Shown: positions 25,894 to 36,380, counted from the stretch's first letter. The stretch is DNA of 64,000 nt from Paraburkholderia kururiensis (GCF_034424375.1 NZ_CP139965.1:3720001-3784000), one strand, 5' to 3'. Numbers and translations are program-made. The notes: generated by a model not told the origin, from the letters alone.

Positions 25894-27311
25894 GCGCTGT
25901 CCCGTCCGCTCGCCGCGGCCGTGGCCGCCGGTCGCGCCGAAAGCGCGTCGAGCAGTTTCTGATGCACGCCGCCGAAGCCGCCGTTGCTCATCACGAGCAC
26001 CTGGTCGCCGGGGCGCGCGGCTGCGGTGACGGCTTTCACGAGCGCGTCGAGGTTGTCGAATGCGCGGGCCTTCTCGCCAAGCGGCGCGAGTGCCTCCGCA
26101 AGATTCCAGCCCAGGGCATCGCGGCCCGACGGCGCGCCGTAGCCGAACACGAGGTCCGCGTCGGTGAGGCTGCCCGGCAACTGGGCCTTCATCACGCCGA
26201 GCTTCATGGTGTTCGAGCGCGGTTCGAGCACGGCCAGAATGCGCGTGTTCTCGCGGCCCACGCGCGTGCGCAGGCCGGCAATCGTGGTGTGGATGGCCGT
26301 GGGATGGTGTGCGAAGTCGTCGTAGATCGTTACGCCGTCCACGCTGCCGCGCACTTCCATGCGGCGCTTCACGTTGCGAAACGTCGCCAGCGACTTCGCC
26401 GCCTGGGCAGGCGGCACGCCGACGTGGCGCGCCGCCGCGATAGCCGCGAGCGCGTTCATGCGGTTGTGCTCGCCCTGCACCTGCCACTCCACGACACCCA
26501 CGCGCTCGCCGCCGTGATACACGGCGAAGCGTTCGTCCACGGGCGCGCCGTCTTCGGCGGGCAGCGCCTGCCAGCCGCCTTCCACGCCGAAACGCTCCAC
26601 TTCGCTCCAGCAGCCGCGCGCGAGCACGCGCTCGAGCGCATCTTCGCGGCCGTTCGTCACGATGCGGCCCACGCCGGGAATCGTGCGCACGAGGTGATGG
26701 AACTGGGTTTCGATGGCGGCGAGATCGGCGAAGATGTCGGCGTGATCGAACTCGAGGTTGTTCAGCACCGCGGTGCGGGGGCGGTAGTGGACGAACTTGG
26801 AGCGCTTGTCGAAGAACGCGGTGTCGTACTCGTCGGCTTCGATCACGAAGAAGCTCGAATCGGTGAGCCGCGCCGAGACGCCGAAGTTGAGCGGCACGCC
26901 GCCGATCAGAAAGCCCGGATTGAGGCCGGCGTCTTCGAGCAGCCAGGTGAGCATCGAGGTGGTCGTAGTCTTGCCGTGCGTGCCGGCCACGGCGAGCACC
27001 CACTTGCCCGCCAGCACATGTTCGCCGAGCCATTGCGGGCCGGAGACATATGGCAGGCCCCGGTCGAGAATGGCCTCCATCAGCGGGTTGCCGCGCGTGA
27101 CCACGTTGCCGATCACGAACAGGTCCGGCTTCAGGTCGACCTGCGCGGCATCGTAACCCTCGATCAGGCGAATGCCCTGAGCCTCGAGCTGCGTGCTCAT
27201 CGGCGGATACACGCCGGCGTCGCAGCCGGTCACCGTATGGCCCGCCGCCCGGGCGAGCACGGCGAGACCGCCCATGAACGTGCCGCAGATGCCGAGGATA
27301 TGGATGTGCAT
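25890..27311 (-). CDS. mpl: UDP-N-acetylmuramate:L-Ala-gamma-D-Glu-meso-DAP ligase
   Basis: Murein-recycling ligase that reattaches the tripeptide released from old peptidoglycan to UDP-MurNAc. The product is 473 residues with Mur-ligase architecture: N-terminal UDP-binding domain (MHIHILGICGTFMGGLAVLA), ATP loop VAGTHGKTTTT (108-118), EADEYDTAFFDKRSKF, LNNLEFDHADIF, and the C-terminal YDDFAHHPTAI and LEPRSNTMK. The EADEYDTAFFDKRSKF stretch separates Mpl from MurC. The ATG at 27311 gives the standard start. ampD, another recycling gene, is elsewhere in the window (42.8 kb). Confidence 0.95.
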   Translation of the reverse strand: MHIHILGICGTFMGGLAVLARAAGHTVTGCDAGVYPPMSTQLEAQGIRLIEGYDAAQVDLKPDLFVIGNVVTRGNPLMEAILDRGLPYVSGPQWLGEHVLAGKWVLAVAGTHGKTTTTSMLTWLLEDAGLNPGFLIGGVPLNFGVSARLTDSSFFVIEADEYDTAFFDKRSKFVHYRPRTAVLNNLEFDHADIFADLAAIETQFHHLVRTIPGVGRIVTNGREDALERVLARGCWSEVERFGVEGGWQALPAEDGAPVDERFAVYHGGERVGVVEWQVQGEHNRMNALAAIAAARHVGVPPAQAAKSLATFRNVKRRMEVRGSVDGVTIYDDFAHHPTAIHTTIAGLRTRVGRENTRILAVLEPRSNTMKLGVMKAQLPGSLTDADLVFGYGAPSGRDALGWNLAEALAPLGEKARAFDNLDALVKAVTAAARPGDQVLVMSNGGFGGVHQKLLDALSARPAATAAASGRDSA

Positions 27312-27591
27312 AAGCCTGTTGCGCCGAGCGGGCGCCGTGTTCGATATGGAGTGGGAGGATGCGGGCGGCGTTCCGGGCTGACCTGCATGCGCGCCGGTTG
27401 CCGTAGAGGACCGCAAAGGCCGCTATTGTACCCGACGCATCCGGCGCGCCCGGGCGGTGGCGGGCCCTGGTTCGGCCTGAACGCCGGTCCTCCGCCTGGC
27501 GCTTTGGCGGCACTCGCGCCAGCCGTCGAACGGGCCGTGGGGCGGGGGGAGCGCCGGAAAGGCGTCATGTATTCTCTAGTATGATGGCCGG

Positions 27592-28239
27592 ATGGTTCGC
27601 AAATCACATTTCGACCCACAGCGCGTTCGTGAGGAAATCGCGATCGCGGCTGCGCGGATGATCGCCGAGGACGGGCTCGACTACTCCACGGCCAAGCGCA
27701 AGGCGGCAAGGCAGGTGGTGGGCGAGACGCGCGTGGACGGCTCGTGGCTGCCGGATAACGACCAGATCGAGGAAGAAATCCGCGAGTACCAAGCTCTTTT
27801 CCATGGCGACAGCCAGCCGGCGGTACTGCGGCGCCTGCGCGAAATCGCGCTCGACTGGATGCAGCGGCTGGAACCCTTCAACCCGTATCTCACGGGCGCG
27901 GTGTTGAACGGCACGGCGGGCGAGCATTCGGACGTGCATCTGCAGATCTTCTGCGACAACCCGAAGGAAGTCGCCATCTATCTTCTGAACGCGAACATTC
28001 AATATGACGTGTCGGAAACGCGGCACTTCGCCCAGCGCGGCTACGTGGAGACGCTGAGCTTCCTGTGGAAGGCGGCACGCGACGCGGAACCGGTCGGCAT
28101 TCATATTGCGCTCTACGACACCGATGACCTGCGCGGCGCCGTGCGCGCCGACGCCCGCGGACGCCTCGCGCGGGCCAACGCCCAGGCGGTGCAGACGCTT
28201 CTCGACGAAACGGACGCGCCCTCCCCGTCTACCAACTGA
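27592..28239 (+). CDS. Conserved protein of unknown function with nucleotidyltransferase-like motif
   Basis: I do not recognise a named function. The product is 215 residues, soluble, with no signal or membrane segment. Residues 1-95 are helical and charged (EEIAIAAARMIAEDGLDYSTAKRKAARQ). Residues 101-121 read LTGAVLNGTAGEHSDVHLQIF; the G-x-N-G-T-x9-S-D-x-H/D pattern recalls the GS-x-DxD loop of minimal nucleotidyltransferases, but His replaces the second Asp. A second half with short strands follows (VGIHIALYDTDDL). The gene is divergent from mpl; a -10-like TATGAT lies just upstream near 27577. It ends 46 bp before the TlpA-like gene. Codon use is like its neighbours, so it is a real gene. 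Confidence 0.7.
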   Translation: MVRKSHFDPQRVREEIAIAAARMIAEDGLDYSTAKRKAARQVVGETRVDGSWLPDNDQIEEEIREYQALFHGDSQPAVLRRLREIALDWMQRLEPFNPYLTGAVLNGTAGEHSDVHLQIFCDNPKEVAIYLLNANIQYDVSETRHFAQRGYVETLSFLWKAARDAEPVGIHIALYDTDDLRGAVRADARGRLARANAQAVQTLLDETDAPSPSTN

Positions 28240-28285
28240 TACGACTAAAACCACTGAGCCCAACCGGGCGAGCAACCGATCGACC

Positions 28286-28831
28286 ATGAACACGAAGCGG
28301 ATTCTGGCCGCTGCCGCCGTGGCAGCAATTGCAGCGGGCGGCGGCGTACTCGCCGGGCACTGGGTGCGCGGAGGCGATGTGTCCGAAGCCGGCGAAGCGC
28401 CTGTAGCCCAAAGCGCCGTCGCACAACTGTGGAGTGCGGCTGTCACGAATGCCGACGGCAAGCCGCAATCGCTCGCGCTGTACAAGGGCCGGCCCATGGT
28501 GGTGAACTTCTGGGCGTCGTGGTGCGGACCGTGCGTCGAGGAAATGCCCACGCTCGCGAAACTGCACGACGAGTACTCGAAGAAAGGTATCCAGTTTGTC
28601 GGGCTCGGCGTGGATTCCGGGAAGAACGTGAAAACGTTCCTCCAGAAGGTACCCGTCGATTACCCGATCTACGTGACCGGCTTCGGCGGCGCGGATCTCG
28701 CCCGCGCATTCGGCAACAACGCCGGCGGCTTGCCGTTCACGGTCGTAATTGACGCGAAAGGCAACGTTCGTGCGACAAAACTGGGCGAAATTCGGGCAGA
28801 CGAACTCAAACGCACGCTCGACGCCCTTTGA
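28286..28831 (+). CDS. TlpA/ResA-like periplasmic thiol-disulfide protein
   Basis: Membrane-anchored thioredoxin-fold protein of 181 residues. The N-terminal hydrophobic segment (about 5-25) should anchor it or act as a signal peptide. The thioredoxin domain follows with NFWASWCGPCVEEMPTL, giving redox cysteines Cys80 and Cys83, and a cis-proline in GLPFTVVID. TlpA/ResA proteins reduce cytochrome c apoproteins or other periplasmic thiols; the exact target is not readable. The ATG at 28286 is chosen because it starts the signal sequence (MNTKRILAAAAV). Same strand and close to the preceding unknown gene. Confidence 0.88.
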   Translation: MNTKRILAAAAVAAIAAGGGVLAGHWVRGGDVSEAGEAPVAQSAVAQLWSAAVTNADGKPQSLALYKGRPMVVNFWASWCGPCVEEMPTLAKLHDEYSKKGIQFVGLGVDSGKNVKTFLQKVPVDYPIYVTGFGGADLARAFGNNAGGLPFTVVIDAKGNVRATKLGEIRADELKRTLDAL

Positions 28832-28964
28832 TCGCATCCGCGGGTTTCTGCCGAAAAACGCCGAAAGGGCTTGAATTGCCCGCGATTTAACGAAAATTGA
28901 AGGAAGTTGAGCCGTACGGCGCTCCCTGGAAGCGGTGATCCGGCGCATGTTTTTCGCGCAAAAC

Positions 28965-28994
28965 TAGACAAGTTTCTCTAATCGGCGCTAAAGT
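28965..28994 (+). promoter_or_regulatory. Sigma70-like promoter of the aroQ-accB-accC-prmA operon
   Basis: TAGACA (5/6 to consensus) at 28965-28970, an 18-bp spacer, and TAAAGT (4/6) at 28989-28994. The start of transcription would be about 24 bp before the aroQ ATG at 29025. The local AT-richness supports it. Confidence 0.45.
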
Positions 28995-29024
28995 TCGCGC
29001 AATTCCACGGAAACTGAAGCGACC

Positions 29025-29480
29025 ATGACCCGACTGCTGGTTCTGCACGGCCCGAACCTCAACCTTCTCGGCACCCGGGAACCCGAGGTCTATGGGCGCG
29101 TCACGCTACCGCAGATCGATCAGGCGCTCGCCGATCGCGCGGCCGACGCAGGCGTCGAACTGGCTACGTTCCAGAGCAATCACGAGGGCGCGCTGGTGGA
29201 TCGCATCCACGCGGCCCGCACCGAAAAAACGGACTTCATCGTCATCAACCCGGCGGCCTACACGCATACGAGCGTGGCGATCCGCGACGCACTGGCCGGC
29301 GTAGGTATCCCGTTCGTCGAGATTCATCTCTCGAACGTGCACCGGCGCGAATCCTTCCGGCATCACTCGTATTTCTCCGACCAGGCGGAAGGCGTGATCT
29401 GCGGTTTCGGCTGGAAGGGCTATCTGTACGCACTCGAATTCGCGCTCGACCGGCTCGCGGCCGCGCCGAAGCAAGCCTGA
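29025..29480 (+). CDS. aroQ: 3-dehydroquinate dehydratase, type II
   Basis: Dehydrates 3-dehydroquinate to 3-dehydroshikimate in the shikimate pathway; the type II enzyme is a dodecamer. The product is 151 residues. It begins LLVLHGPNLNLLGTREPEVYG, which carries Arg18 and the catalytic Tyr23. Other motifs are FQSNHEGALVDRIH, IINPAAYTHTSVAIRDAL and EIHLSNVHRRESFRHHSYFS with the catalytic His. It is the first gene of a plus-strand run leading into accB and accC, a common beta- and gamma-proteobacterial order. Confidence 0.97.
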   Translation: MTRLLVLHGPNLNLLGTREPEVYGRVTLPQIDQALADRAADAGVELATFQSNHEGALVDRIHAARTEKTDFIVINPAAYTHTSVAIRDALAGVGIPFVEIHLSNVHRRESFRHHSYFSDQAEGVICGFGWKGYLYALEFALDRLAAAPKQA

Positions 29481-29559
29481 ATCCGAATAACACCCAACCC
29501 GTGCCGGCACGCATCCACCATCGGTCGCCGGCGCTCTACGCATTGAAAGGGGCAGCCCA

Positions 29560-30030
29560 ATGGATCTACGTAAACTGAAGACTCTGATCGACCTCGTTTC
29601 CGAATCGGGCATCTCGGAACTCGAAGTCACCGAGGGTGAAGGCAAGGTGCGCATCGTCAAGAATGCGCCGCCGGTTTACGTGCAGCAGTCCGCTGCGCCC
29701 TACCCCGCGCAAGTGGCGGCGCCCGCACCCGCCGCGGGCCACGCGGTCGAAGCGCCCGGCGGCGCTCCCGCAGCTCCGGCAGCCGCCGCGCCGCAAGGCC
29801 ACGTCGTGACCTCGCCGATGGTGGGCACGTTCTACCGTTCGCCGTCGCCGGGCGCCGACCCGTTCGTGCAGGTGGGCGACACGGTGAAGGAAGGCCAGAC
29901 GCTGTGCATCATCGAAGCGATGAAGCTGCTCAACGAGATCGAATCGGACGCAGCCGGCGTCATCAAGGAAATCCTCGTCGAGAACGGTCAGGCCGTGGAA
30001 TACGGCCAGCCGCTCTACGTGATCGCGTAA
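29560..30030 (+). CDS. accB: Biotin carboxyl carrier protein of acetyl-CoA carboxylase
   Basis: Carries biotin between the biotin carboxylase and carboxyltransferase of acetyl-CoA carboxylase, the committed step of fatty-acid synthesis. The product is 156 residues: an N-terminal domain (1-38), an Ala/Pro-rich linker (about 39-80) and the biotinyl domain (82-156). The biotinylated lysine is Lys122 in EAMKLLN; the conserved thumb region is near GTFYRSPSPGADPFV. accC follows 180 bp later. The long linker is usual in this group. Confidence 0.97.
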   Translation: MDLRKLKTLIDLVSESGISELEVTEGEGKVRIVKNAPPVYVQQSAAPYPAQVAAPAPAAGHAVEAPGGAPAAPAAAAPQGHVVTSPMVGTFYRSPSPGADPFVQVGDTVKEGQTLCIIEAMKLLNEIESDAAGVIKEILVENGQAVEYGQPLYVIA

Positions 30031-30210
30031 GCGAGCAAGCCGCGCGCCGGCGCTGCGCACCGCTTTGCGCAGCGCGCCCGTTCCTGCTGCGCGCGCCCAG
30101 TACTCCGAGGCAGCCGCCCTTCGCTATTTCGTGTCTCTCGCGCATTCCGTACGTCTTGTGCGTTTTGCGCGATGCCGCGGCGGCGCCCACTGATGAGCCG
30201 AATACCCGCC

Positions 30211-31578
<1,368 letters not shown>

Positions 31579-31582
31579 CCTC

Positions 31583-32485
31583 ATGAGCTACCGGGAACTG
31601 ATCGTCGAGCTGGACCGGCACCGTGCCGAAGCACTTTCGGACGCGCTGATCGAGCTTGGCGCGCTCTCGGTATCGGTGGAAGACGCCGATGCCGACACGC
31701 CCGACGAGCAGCCGCTCTTCGGCGAGCCGGGCCTCACGCCCGAGCGCACGGCATGGCAGCACTCGCGCGTAATCGCGCTGATCGCGCCGGAACACGACCC
31801 CGCCGTGCTGCTCGCCGCCGCGGCCAACGAGCTGGGGCTGGATGCGACTCCGCCCTTTTCGTTGCGCGAGGTCGAAGAGCAGGACTGGGTGCGGCTCACG
31901 CAATCGCAGTTCGACCCCATCCATATCGGCAAGCGCATCTGGGTCGTGCCGTCGTGGCACGACGCCCCGGACCCGGGCGCACTCGTGCTCGAACTCGATC
32001 CGGGCCTCGCGTTCGGCACAGGCAGTCACCCGACCACGCGGCTGTGCATGGAATGGATCGAAGAAACGGTGCAGCCCGGGCAGTCGCTGCTCGACTACGG
32101 TTGCGGCTCGGGCATTCTCGCAATTCTCGCGAAGAAGTGCGGCGCGAACCCGGTGGTGGGCATCGACATCGACCCGCAGGCCGTGGAATCGGCGCGGCAC
32201 AACAGTGAGCGCAACCATGCAGAGGTCACGTACGGTCTGCCCGATGCCTGTCCGTCGGGCACGCTCGACATCGTCGTGGCCAACATCCTGTCGAATCCGC
32301 TCAAGCTGATGGCGTCGATGTTGTCGTCGAAGGTGAAGCCGGGCGGACGTATCGCGCTTTCCGGCATACTCGCGCGCCAGGCCGAGGAAGTGGCACGCGT
32401 CTACGAGCGGTGGATCGACATCGCCGTGTGGCGCGAGCACGAGGGCTGGGTGTGCCTTGCCGGAACGCGACGCGAAAGCCATTAG
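31583..32485 (+). CDS. prmA: Ribosomal protein L11 methyltransferase
   Basis: SAM-dependent enzyme that trimethylates lysines and the N-terminus of ribosomal protein L11. The product is 300 residues. An N-terminal substrate-recognition domain (MSYRELIVELDRHRAEAL) is followed by a Rossmann methyltransferase domain with LAFGTGSHPTTRLCMEWIE, DYGCGSGILAILAKK, VGIDIDPQAVESA and VVANILSNPLKLM, all typical of PrmA. The ATG at 31583 is 4 bp after the accC stop, so it is cotranscribed and probably translationally coupled. Confidence 0.96.
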   Translation: MSYRELIVELDRHRAEALSDALIELGALSVSVEDADADTPDEQPLFGEPGLTPERTAWQHSRVIALIAPEHDPAVLLAAAANELGLDATPPFSLREVEEQDWVRLTQSQFDPIHIGKRIWVVPSWHDAPDPGALVLELDPGLAFGTGSHPTTRLCMEWIEETVQPGQSLLDYGCGSGILAILAKKCGANPVVGIDIDPQAVESARHNSERNHAEVTYGLPDACPSGTLDIVVANILSNPLKLMASMLSSKVKPGGRIALSGILARQAEEVARVYERWIDIAVWREHEGWVCLAGTRRESH

Positions 32486-32532
32486 AATAGGCCGTATTTC
32501 CCACTTCACCGCCTAGCCGGTCAGCGGCCACC

Positions 32533-34212
32533 ATGTTCCTCGTAACGCGCTGCCCCTTCTGTGAAGCCGTCTTCCGTGTCCAGCCCACGCAGCTCGCGCC
32601 GCGTCGCGGCCTCGTGCGATGCGGACATTGCCGGGAAGTGTTCGACGCGTCGAGCAGCCTTTTCGAGTTGCCGGCGGGCAGCGACTTCTCGGCGGCCGTG
32701 CCGGTGCCTCCCGACGTGGCATCGGCGCTGGCGTCCCAAGGCGGTGCCGGACATCCGGGGACGGTTCAGGAGCAGGCGGTAACGGCGGAGGAACAGTCGC
32801 AGGAGACTGTATCTGAGGGCGTTGCGACGGTCGCGGCAGAAGAGCCGGCTGCAGAAACGCCTTCGATGGAAGCGCCTTCGGGCGAAGTGCCGGCCGTTGA
32901 CGAAATCCGCGGTGACGAAGAAAGTCCGGCGGAAATGGCGCCTGGCGGATCGGCGGTTTCTGCTGAATCGCCACCTGCTGAGCCACCGGCTGTTGAATCC
33001 TCTTCCGTAGAGGAAGCGTCCGCAGTATCGCCCTCCGAAGGTTCCACCGACGAAGCGGCCACCGCTTCACCCGTACACGACCCGCACACTCCCCCGTTCG
33101 CCAGTCCGCCGAATTTTCGCTCACGCGCCTGGGATCCCTGGTCGCCGCCGCACGACGCAAATGAAGACGTCGGACCGCGTTTTCATGCCGGCAATCTGCC
33201 GCTGGGCCATCCGGTAGCGGCTGCCGTTCCGCCGGCCACGCTCGTCGGCACGACGCCCGCTGAGGTCACGCCAGCCGATGCACCCGCGGAAGAAGACGCC
33301 GAAGCAGCAGCCCATCCGCTCCAATCGTCCCAACCGGCAGAGCCGCCCGAGACCGAGCCCGCCTGGCAACCATCCGGCGACGTGAAGCACGACGCGGCAG
33401 AGCCAACGCTCGCCCCCGAGCCCGAAGAGCCCTCGCATCATGAACCGGTCTTTGCCGGGGCGGGCTCGGCCGAATCGGGCTGGGCACATGAACCCGACGA
33501 ACCGCGCGAGCCGCATCTCGGCGAGGCCGAGCGCGCGGCCGATGGTATGGCGACGCGCACCGCGTGGAATGCCGATGCGGCCGCGGTTGCCGCCGGTCCG
33601 GCAGCAAGTGCAGCGGCCGCGATGGCGGCGGGCGCGCGTGCCCCGTCGCCGGAACCCTTCGTCGCCGTGCCACCCGACGACGGCGAACGCCACTTCGCAG
33701 TCACACGCGAAAGGCGTGCGGCCGAACCAGGCCGCGTCGGTCTGCGCATCGCCGGCGGATTGCTCGCCGTCGTGCTCTTCGTATTGCTCCTCGCGCAACT
33801 CGCCTGGTGGCAGCGCGAAACGGTGATGGTTTACTGGCCCGCGTCGCAGCCGCTCTTCGCGCAGGCCTGCGCGCAGTTGGGCTGCACCGTGGCGCCGCCG
33901 CGCGACATCGACGGACTGCAGGTCGAGCCGCCCGATCTGCGCCAGGTGGACGGTCCACATCGGCTCGAACTGAAGATGCCGCTGCGCAACCGCTTCAACG
34001 TGGCGCTCGCGTATCCCGCCATCGAGCTCACGCTGCTCGACAGCCAGAACAACGTCGCCATCCGCCGCGTGCTCTGGCCGCAAGACTACGTGCGTCCCGG
34101 CACGCCGATCAGCGCCGGTCTACCCGCGCACACGACGCAGATGATGATCGTGCGACTCGACATCGGCAACGCGGTCGCCTCGAACTTCCGCATCCAGATT
34201 TTTTATCCGTAA
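32533..34212 (+). CDS. Zinc-ribbon DUF3426 membrane protein with long acidic linker
   Basis: Conserved Burkholderiales-type protein of 559 residues. The first 40 residues form an MJ0042-type zinc ribbon with Cys7, Cys10, Cys30 and Cys33 (TRCPFCEAVFRV and VRCGHCREVFDA). Residues from about 50 to 390 are low complexity, rich in Glu, Pro, Ala and Ser. A transmembrane segment lies at about 403-430 (RIAGGLLAVVLFVLLL). The last ~120 residues are the DUF3426 domain. Predicted topology puts the zinc ribbon in the cytoplasm and DUF3426 in the periplasm. Function is not known. It sits just after prmA and before tpx; a role tied to translation or envelope cannot be argued from sequence. Confidence 0.82.
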   Translation: MFLVTRCPFCEAVFRVQPTQLAPRRGLVRCGHCREVFDASSSLFELPAGSDFSAAVPVPPDVASALASQGGAGHPGTVQEQAVTAEEQSQETVSEGVATVAAEEPAAETPSMEAPSGEVPAVDEIRGDEESPAEMAPGGSAVSAESPPAEPPAVESSSVEEASAVSPSEGSTDEAATASPVHDPHTPPFASPPNFRSRAWDPWSPPHDANEDVGPRFHAGNLPLGHPVAAAVPPATLVGTTPAEVTPADAPAEEDAEAAAHPLQSSQPAEPPETEPAWQPSGDVKHDAAEPTLAPEPEEPSHHEPVFAGAGSAESGWAHEPDEPREPHLGEAERAADGMATRTAWNADAAAVAAGPAASAAAAMAAGARAPSPEPFVAVPPDDGERHFAVTRERRAAEPGRVGLRIAGGLLAVVLFVLLLAQLAWWQRETVMVYWPASQPLFAQACAQLGCTVAPPRDIDGLQVEPPDLRQVDGPHRLELKMPLRNRFNVALAYPAIELTLLDSQNNVAIRRVLWPQDYVRPGTPISAGLPAHTTQMMIVRLDIGNAVASNFRIQIFYP

Positions 34213-34289
34213 CGGCATGACCGTTACGTCTCCAGCGTCGGCTCGATCCGGCGCATTCACACACCACTACTGATCCTTCGGAGCACAAC

Positions 34290-34790
34290 ATGAGTCAAGT
34301 CACGCTGGGCGGCAACCCGATCGAAGTCGCCGGAACGTTCCCCTCCGTGGGCCAGGCGGCGCCCGCATTCTCGCTGGTCGGCAAGGACCTCAAGCCGGTG
34401 TCGCTCGCCGATTTCGCAGGCAAGCGCAAGGTGCTGAACATCGTGCCGAGCCTCGACACGCCGGTATGCGCGACGTCCACGCGCAAGTTCAACGAGGCCG
34501 CAGGCAAGCTGCCGAACACGGTGGTGGTGGTCGTGTCGGGCGACCTGCCGTTTGCCGCTTCGCGCTTCTGCACGACTGAGGGCGTCGACAACGTAGTCAC
34601 GGCATCCACGTTCCGGGGTCATGACTTCGCGCAAGCGTACGGTGTAGACGTGACGAGCGGCCCGCTCGCCGGCCTGACGGCGCGCGCCGTGGTGGTGGTC
34701 GACGAAAACGACAAGGTGGTCCACGCCGAACTCGTGAGCGAGATCAAGAACGAGCCGAACTACGACGCGGCACTCGCTGCGCTCAAGTAA
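34290..34790 (+). CDS. tpx: Thiol peroxidase (Tpx)
   Basis: Atypical 2-Cys peroxiredoxin that reduces hydrogen peroxide and alkyl hydroperoxides, recycled by thioredoxin. The product is 166 residues, with peroxidatic Cys60 (SLDTPVCATSTRKFN) and resolving Cys94 (SRFCTTEGV). The start MSQVTLGGNPIEVAGTFP is standard. A GGAG site precedes the ATG. No signal peptide is seen. It stands alone between the DUF3426 gene and a kinase. No OxyR-like site was recognised. Confidence 0.96.
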   Translation: MSQVTLGGNPIEVAGTFPSVGQAAPAFSLVGKDLKPVSLADFAGKRKVLNIVPSLDTPVCATSTRKFNEAAGKLPNTVVVVVSGDLPFAASRFCTTEGVDNVVTASTFRGHDFAQAYGVDVTSGPLAGLTARAVVVVDENDKVVHAELVSEIKNEPNYDAALAALK

Positions 34791-34919
34791 AAACAGACGC
34801 TCGCACCCGCTGTTGCTGCGCCGCGCGCCGATGCGAGGCGCGGCAACGCCGGAGTCCCGCGCCCATGACCTTCACGCCATTCTCAGGCACTCGCACGCTC
34901 AATTAGGGGAATTCACGCC

Positions 34920-35858
34920 TTGGCTACGCTGATCTGCGGCTCGCTCGCCTACGACAACATCATGACCTTCGAGGGCCGGTTCAGGGAACACATCCTGCCG
35001 GAACAGGTACACATCCTCAACGTGAGCTTCCTCGTGCCCACCATGCGTCGCGAGTTCGGCGGCTGCGCGGGCAACATCGCCTACTCGCTGCATCTGCTCG
35101 GCGGCGACGCGCGCATCATGGCGACGCTCGGCGGCGTGGACGCCCAGCCGTATATCGACCGGCTCGACCAGTTGGGTCTCTCGAAGGCGCACGTGAAGGT
35201 GCTGCCCGACACGTGGTCCGCGCAGGCAATGATCACGACGGACCTCGAGAACAACCAGATCACGGCGTTCCATCCCGGCGCAATGATGCAGTCGCATCTC
35301 AACCGCGCCGATCATGCGGACGGCATCACGCTCGGCATCGTCGCGCCGGACGGCTTCGACGGCATGGTCCAGCACGCCGAACAGTTCGCCGCGGCAGGCG
35401 TGCCGTTCATCTTCGATCCGGGTCAGGGCCTGCCGCTCTTCGACGGCGAGTCGCTGCGGCATGCCATTGAACTTGCCACTTACGTTGCTGTCAACGACTA
35501 CGAAGCAAGCCTTGTAAGCCATCGCACAGGTTGGTCGATCGAAGAAATTGCCGGCCGCGTCGAAGCGCTCATCGTGACGCGCGGCGAACAAGGTTCGCGG
35601 ATCTATCATAAGGAAGGCGTAGAAGAGATTCCCGCCGTCACGGCACAGCGCGTGCTCGACCCCACGGGTTGCGGCGACGCGTTTCGAGGCGGTCTCCTCT
35701 ACGGTATCGAGAACCGGCTCGGCTGGGCAACCACCGGGCGCCTCGCGAGCCTCATGGGTGCGCTCAAGATCGAGCACCAGGGCCCGCAGAACTACGCGCC
35801 CACCCGCGCGCAGATTGGCGAACGGTTCAGGCAGGCGTTCGGTTACGACCTGCCGTGA
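34920..35858 (+). CDS. PfkB-family carbohydrate kinase (TTG start)
   Basis: Ribokinase-type ATP-dependent sugar or nucleoside kinase, 312 residues. The N-terminus reads LICGSLAYDNIMTFEGRFREHIL. A glycine pair occurs in FGGCAGNIAYSLHLLGG. The C-terminal PfkB signature is DPTGCGDAFRGGLLYG, with the catalytic base near Asp252. The substrate is unknown; an adenosine-kinase-like assignment is common for this group. The TTG at 34920 is preceded by AGGGGA at 34904-34909 with a 10-nt spacer, and the family starts at this residue; no in-frame ATG lies close upstream. It has no clear partner gene here. Confidence 0.82.
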   Translation: MATLICGSLAYDNIMTFEGRFREHILPEQVHILNVSFLVPTMRREFGGCAGNIAYSLHLLGGDARIMATLGGVDAQPYIDRLDQLGLSKAHVKVLPDTWSAQAMITTDLENNQITAFHPGAMMQSHLNRADHADGITLGIVAPDGFDGMVQHAEQFAAAGVPFIFDPGQGLPLFDGESLRHAIELATYVAVNDYEASLVSHRTGWSIEEIAGRVEALIVTRGEQGSRIYHKEGVEEIPAVTAQRVLDPTGCGDAFRGGLLYGIENRLGWATTGRLASLMGALKIEHQGPQNYAPTRAQIGERFRQAFGYDLP

Positions 35859-35903
35859 ACGAATGAGGGCTCCGCCTGGGGCTCAGTATCTGGAGTAGAG
35901 AAG

Positions 35904-36380
35904 ATGAAAACAATGAGTCGCGTCATTGCAGCAGTACTGATCGTGGGGTCGCTCGCCATGACGGGGTGCGCGTACAACAGCAGCTCTGCCGACGTCTACA
36001 CGGCGTCGCAGGCGCAGCGCGAAGAGACGGTCCGCATGGGGACCGTGGAAAGCGTACGGGCCGTGAAGATCAGCTCGAACAACGGGCAGCCCAGCGGCCT
36101 CGGTGCCGTGGGCGGCGGCGCACTCGGCGCCGTAGCCGGTAGCGCTATAGGCGGAGGACGCGGCTCGATCCTCACTGGCATCGTAGGCGGCATCGCAGGC
36201 GCGGTGGCCGGCAACGCAGTCGAAAACGGTGTGGCGATGCGCGATGGTGTGGAAATCACCGTGCGGCTCGACAATGGCGATATGCGTGCCATCACGCAGT
36301 CGGCCACGGGCGAGATCTTCCGTGCCGGCGAGCGCGTCCGTCTGCTGTCGAGCGGCGGTGTCACGCGCGTGACGCACTAG
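35904..36380 (+). CDS. Outer-membrane lipoprotein with glycine-zipper (SlyB/OmpA-like 2TM)
   Basis: Lipoprotein of 158 residues. A signal peptide ends in the lipobox LAMTGC with Cys22 as the lipidated residue. After a polar stretch comes a glycine-zipper region (about 68-112) of alternating Gly/Ala (GAVGGGALGAVAGSAIGGG and GIVGGIAGAVAGNAV). The C-terminal domain (about 115-158) ends with a short beta strand motif (VRLLSSGGVTRVTH). This is the SlyB/PcpY-type layout found in many proteobacteria; the role in envelope integrity is inferred. A strong terminator follows at 36465-36494. Confidence 0.86.
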   Translation: MKTMSRVIAAVLIVGSLAMTGCAYNSSSADVYTASQAQREETVRMGTVESVRAVKISSNNGQPSGLGAVGGGALGAVAGSAIGGGRGSILTGIVGGIAGAVAGNAVENGVAMRDGVEITVRLDNGDMRAITQSATGEIFRAGERVRLLSSGGVTRVTH

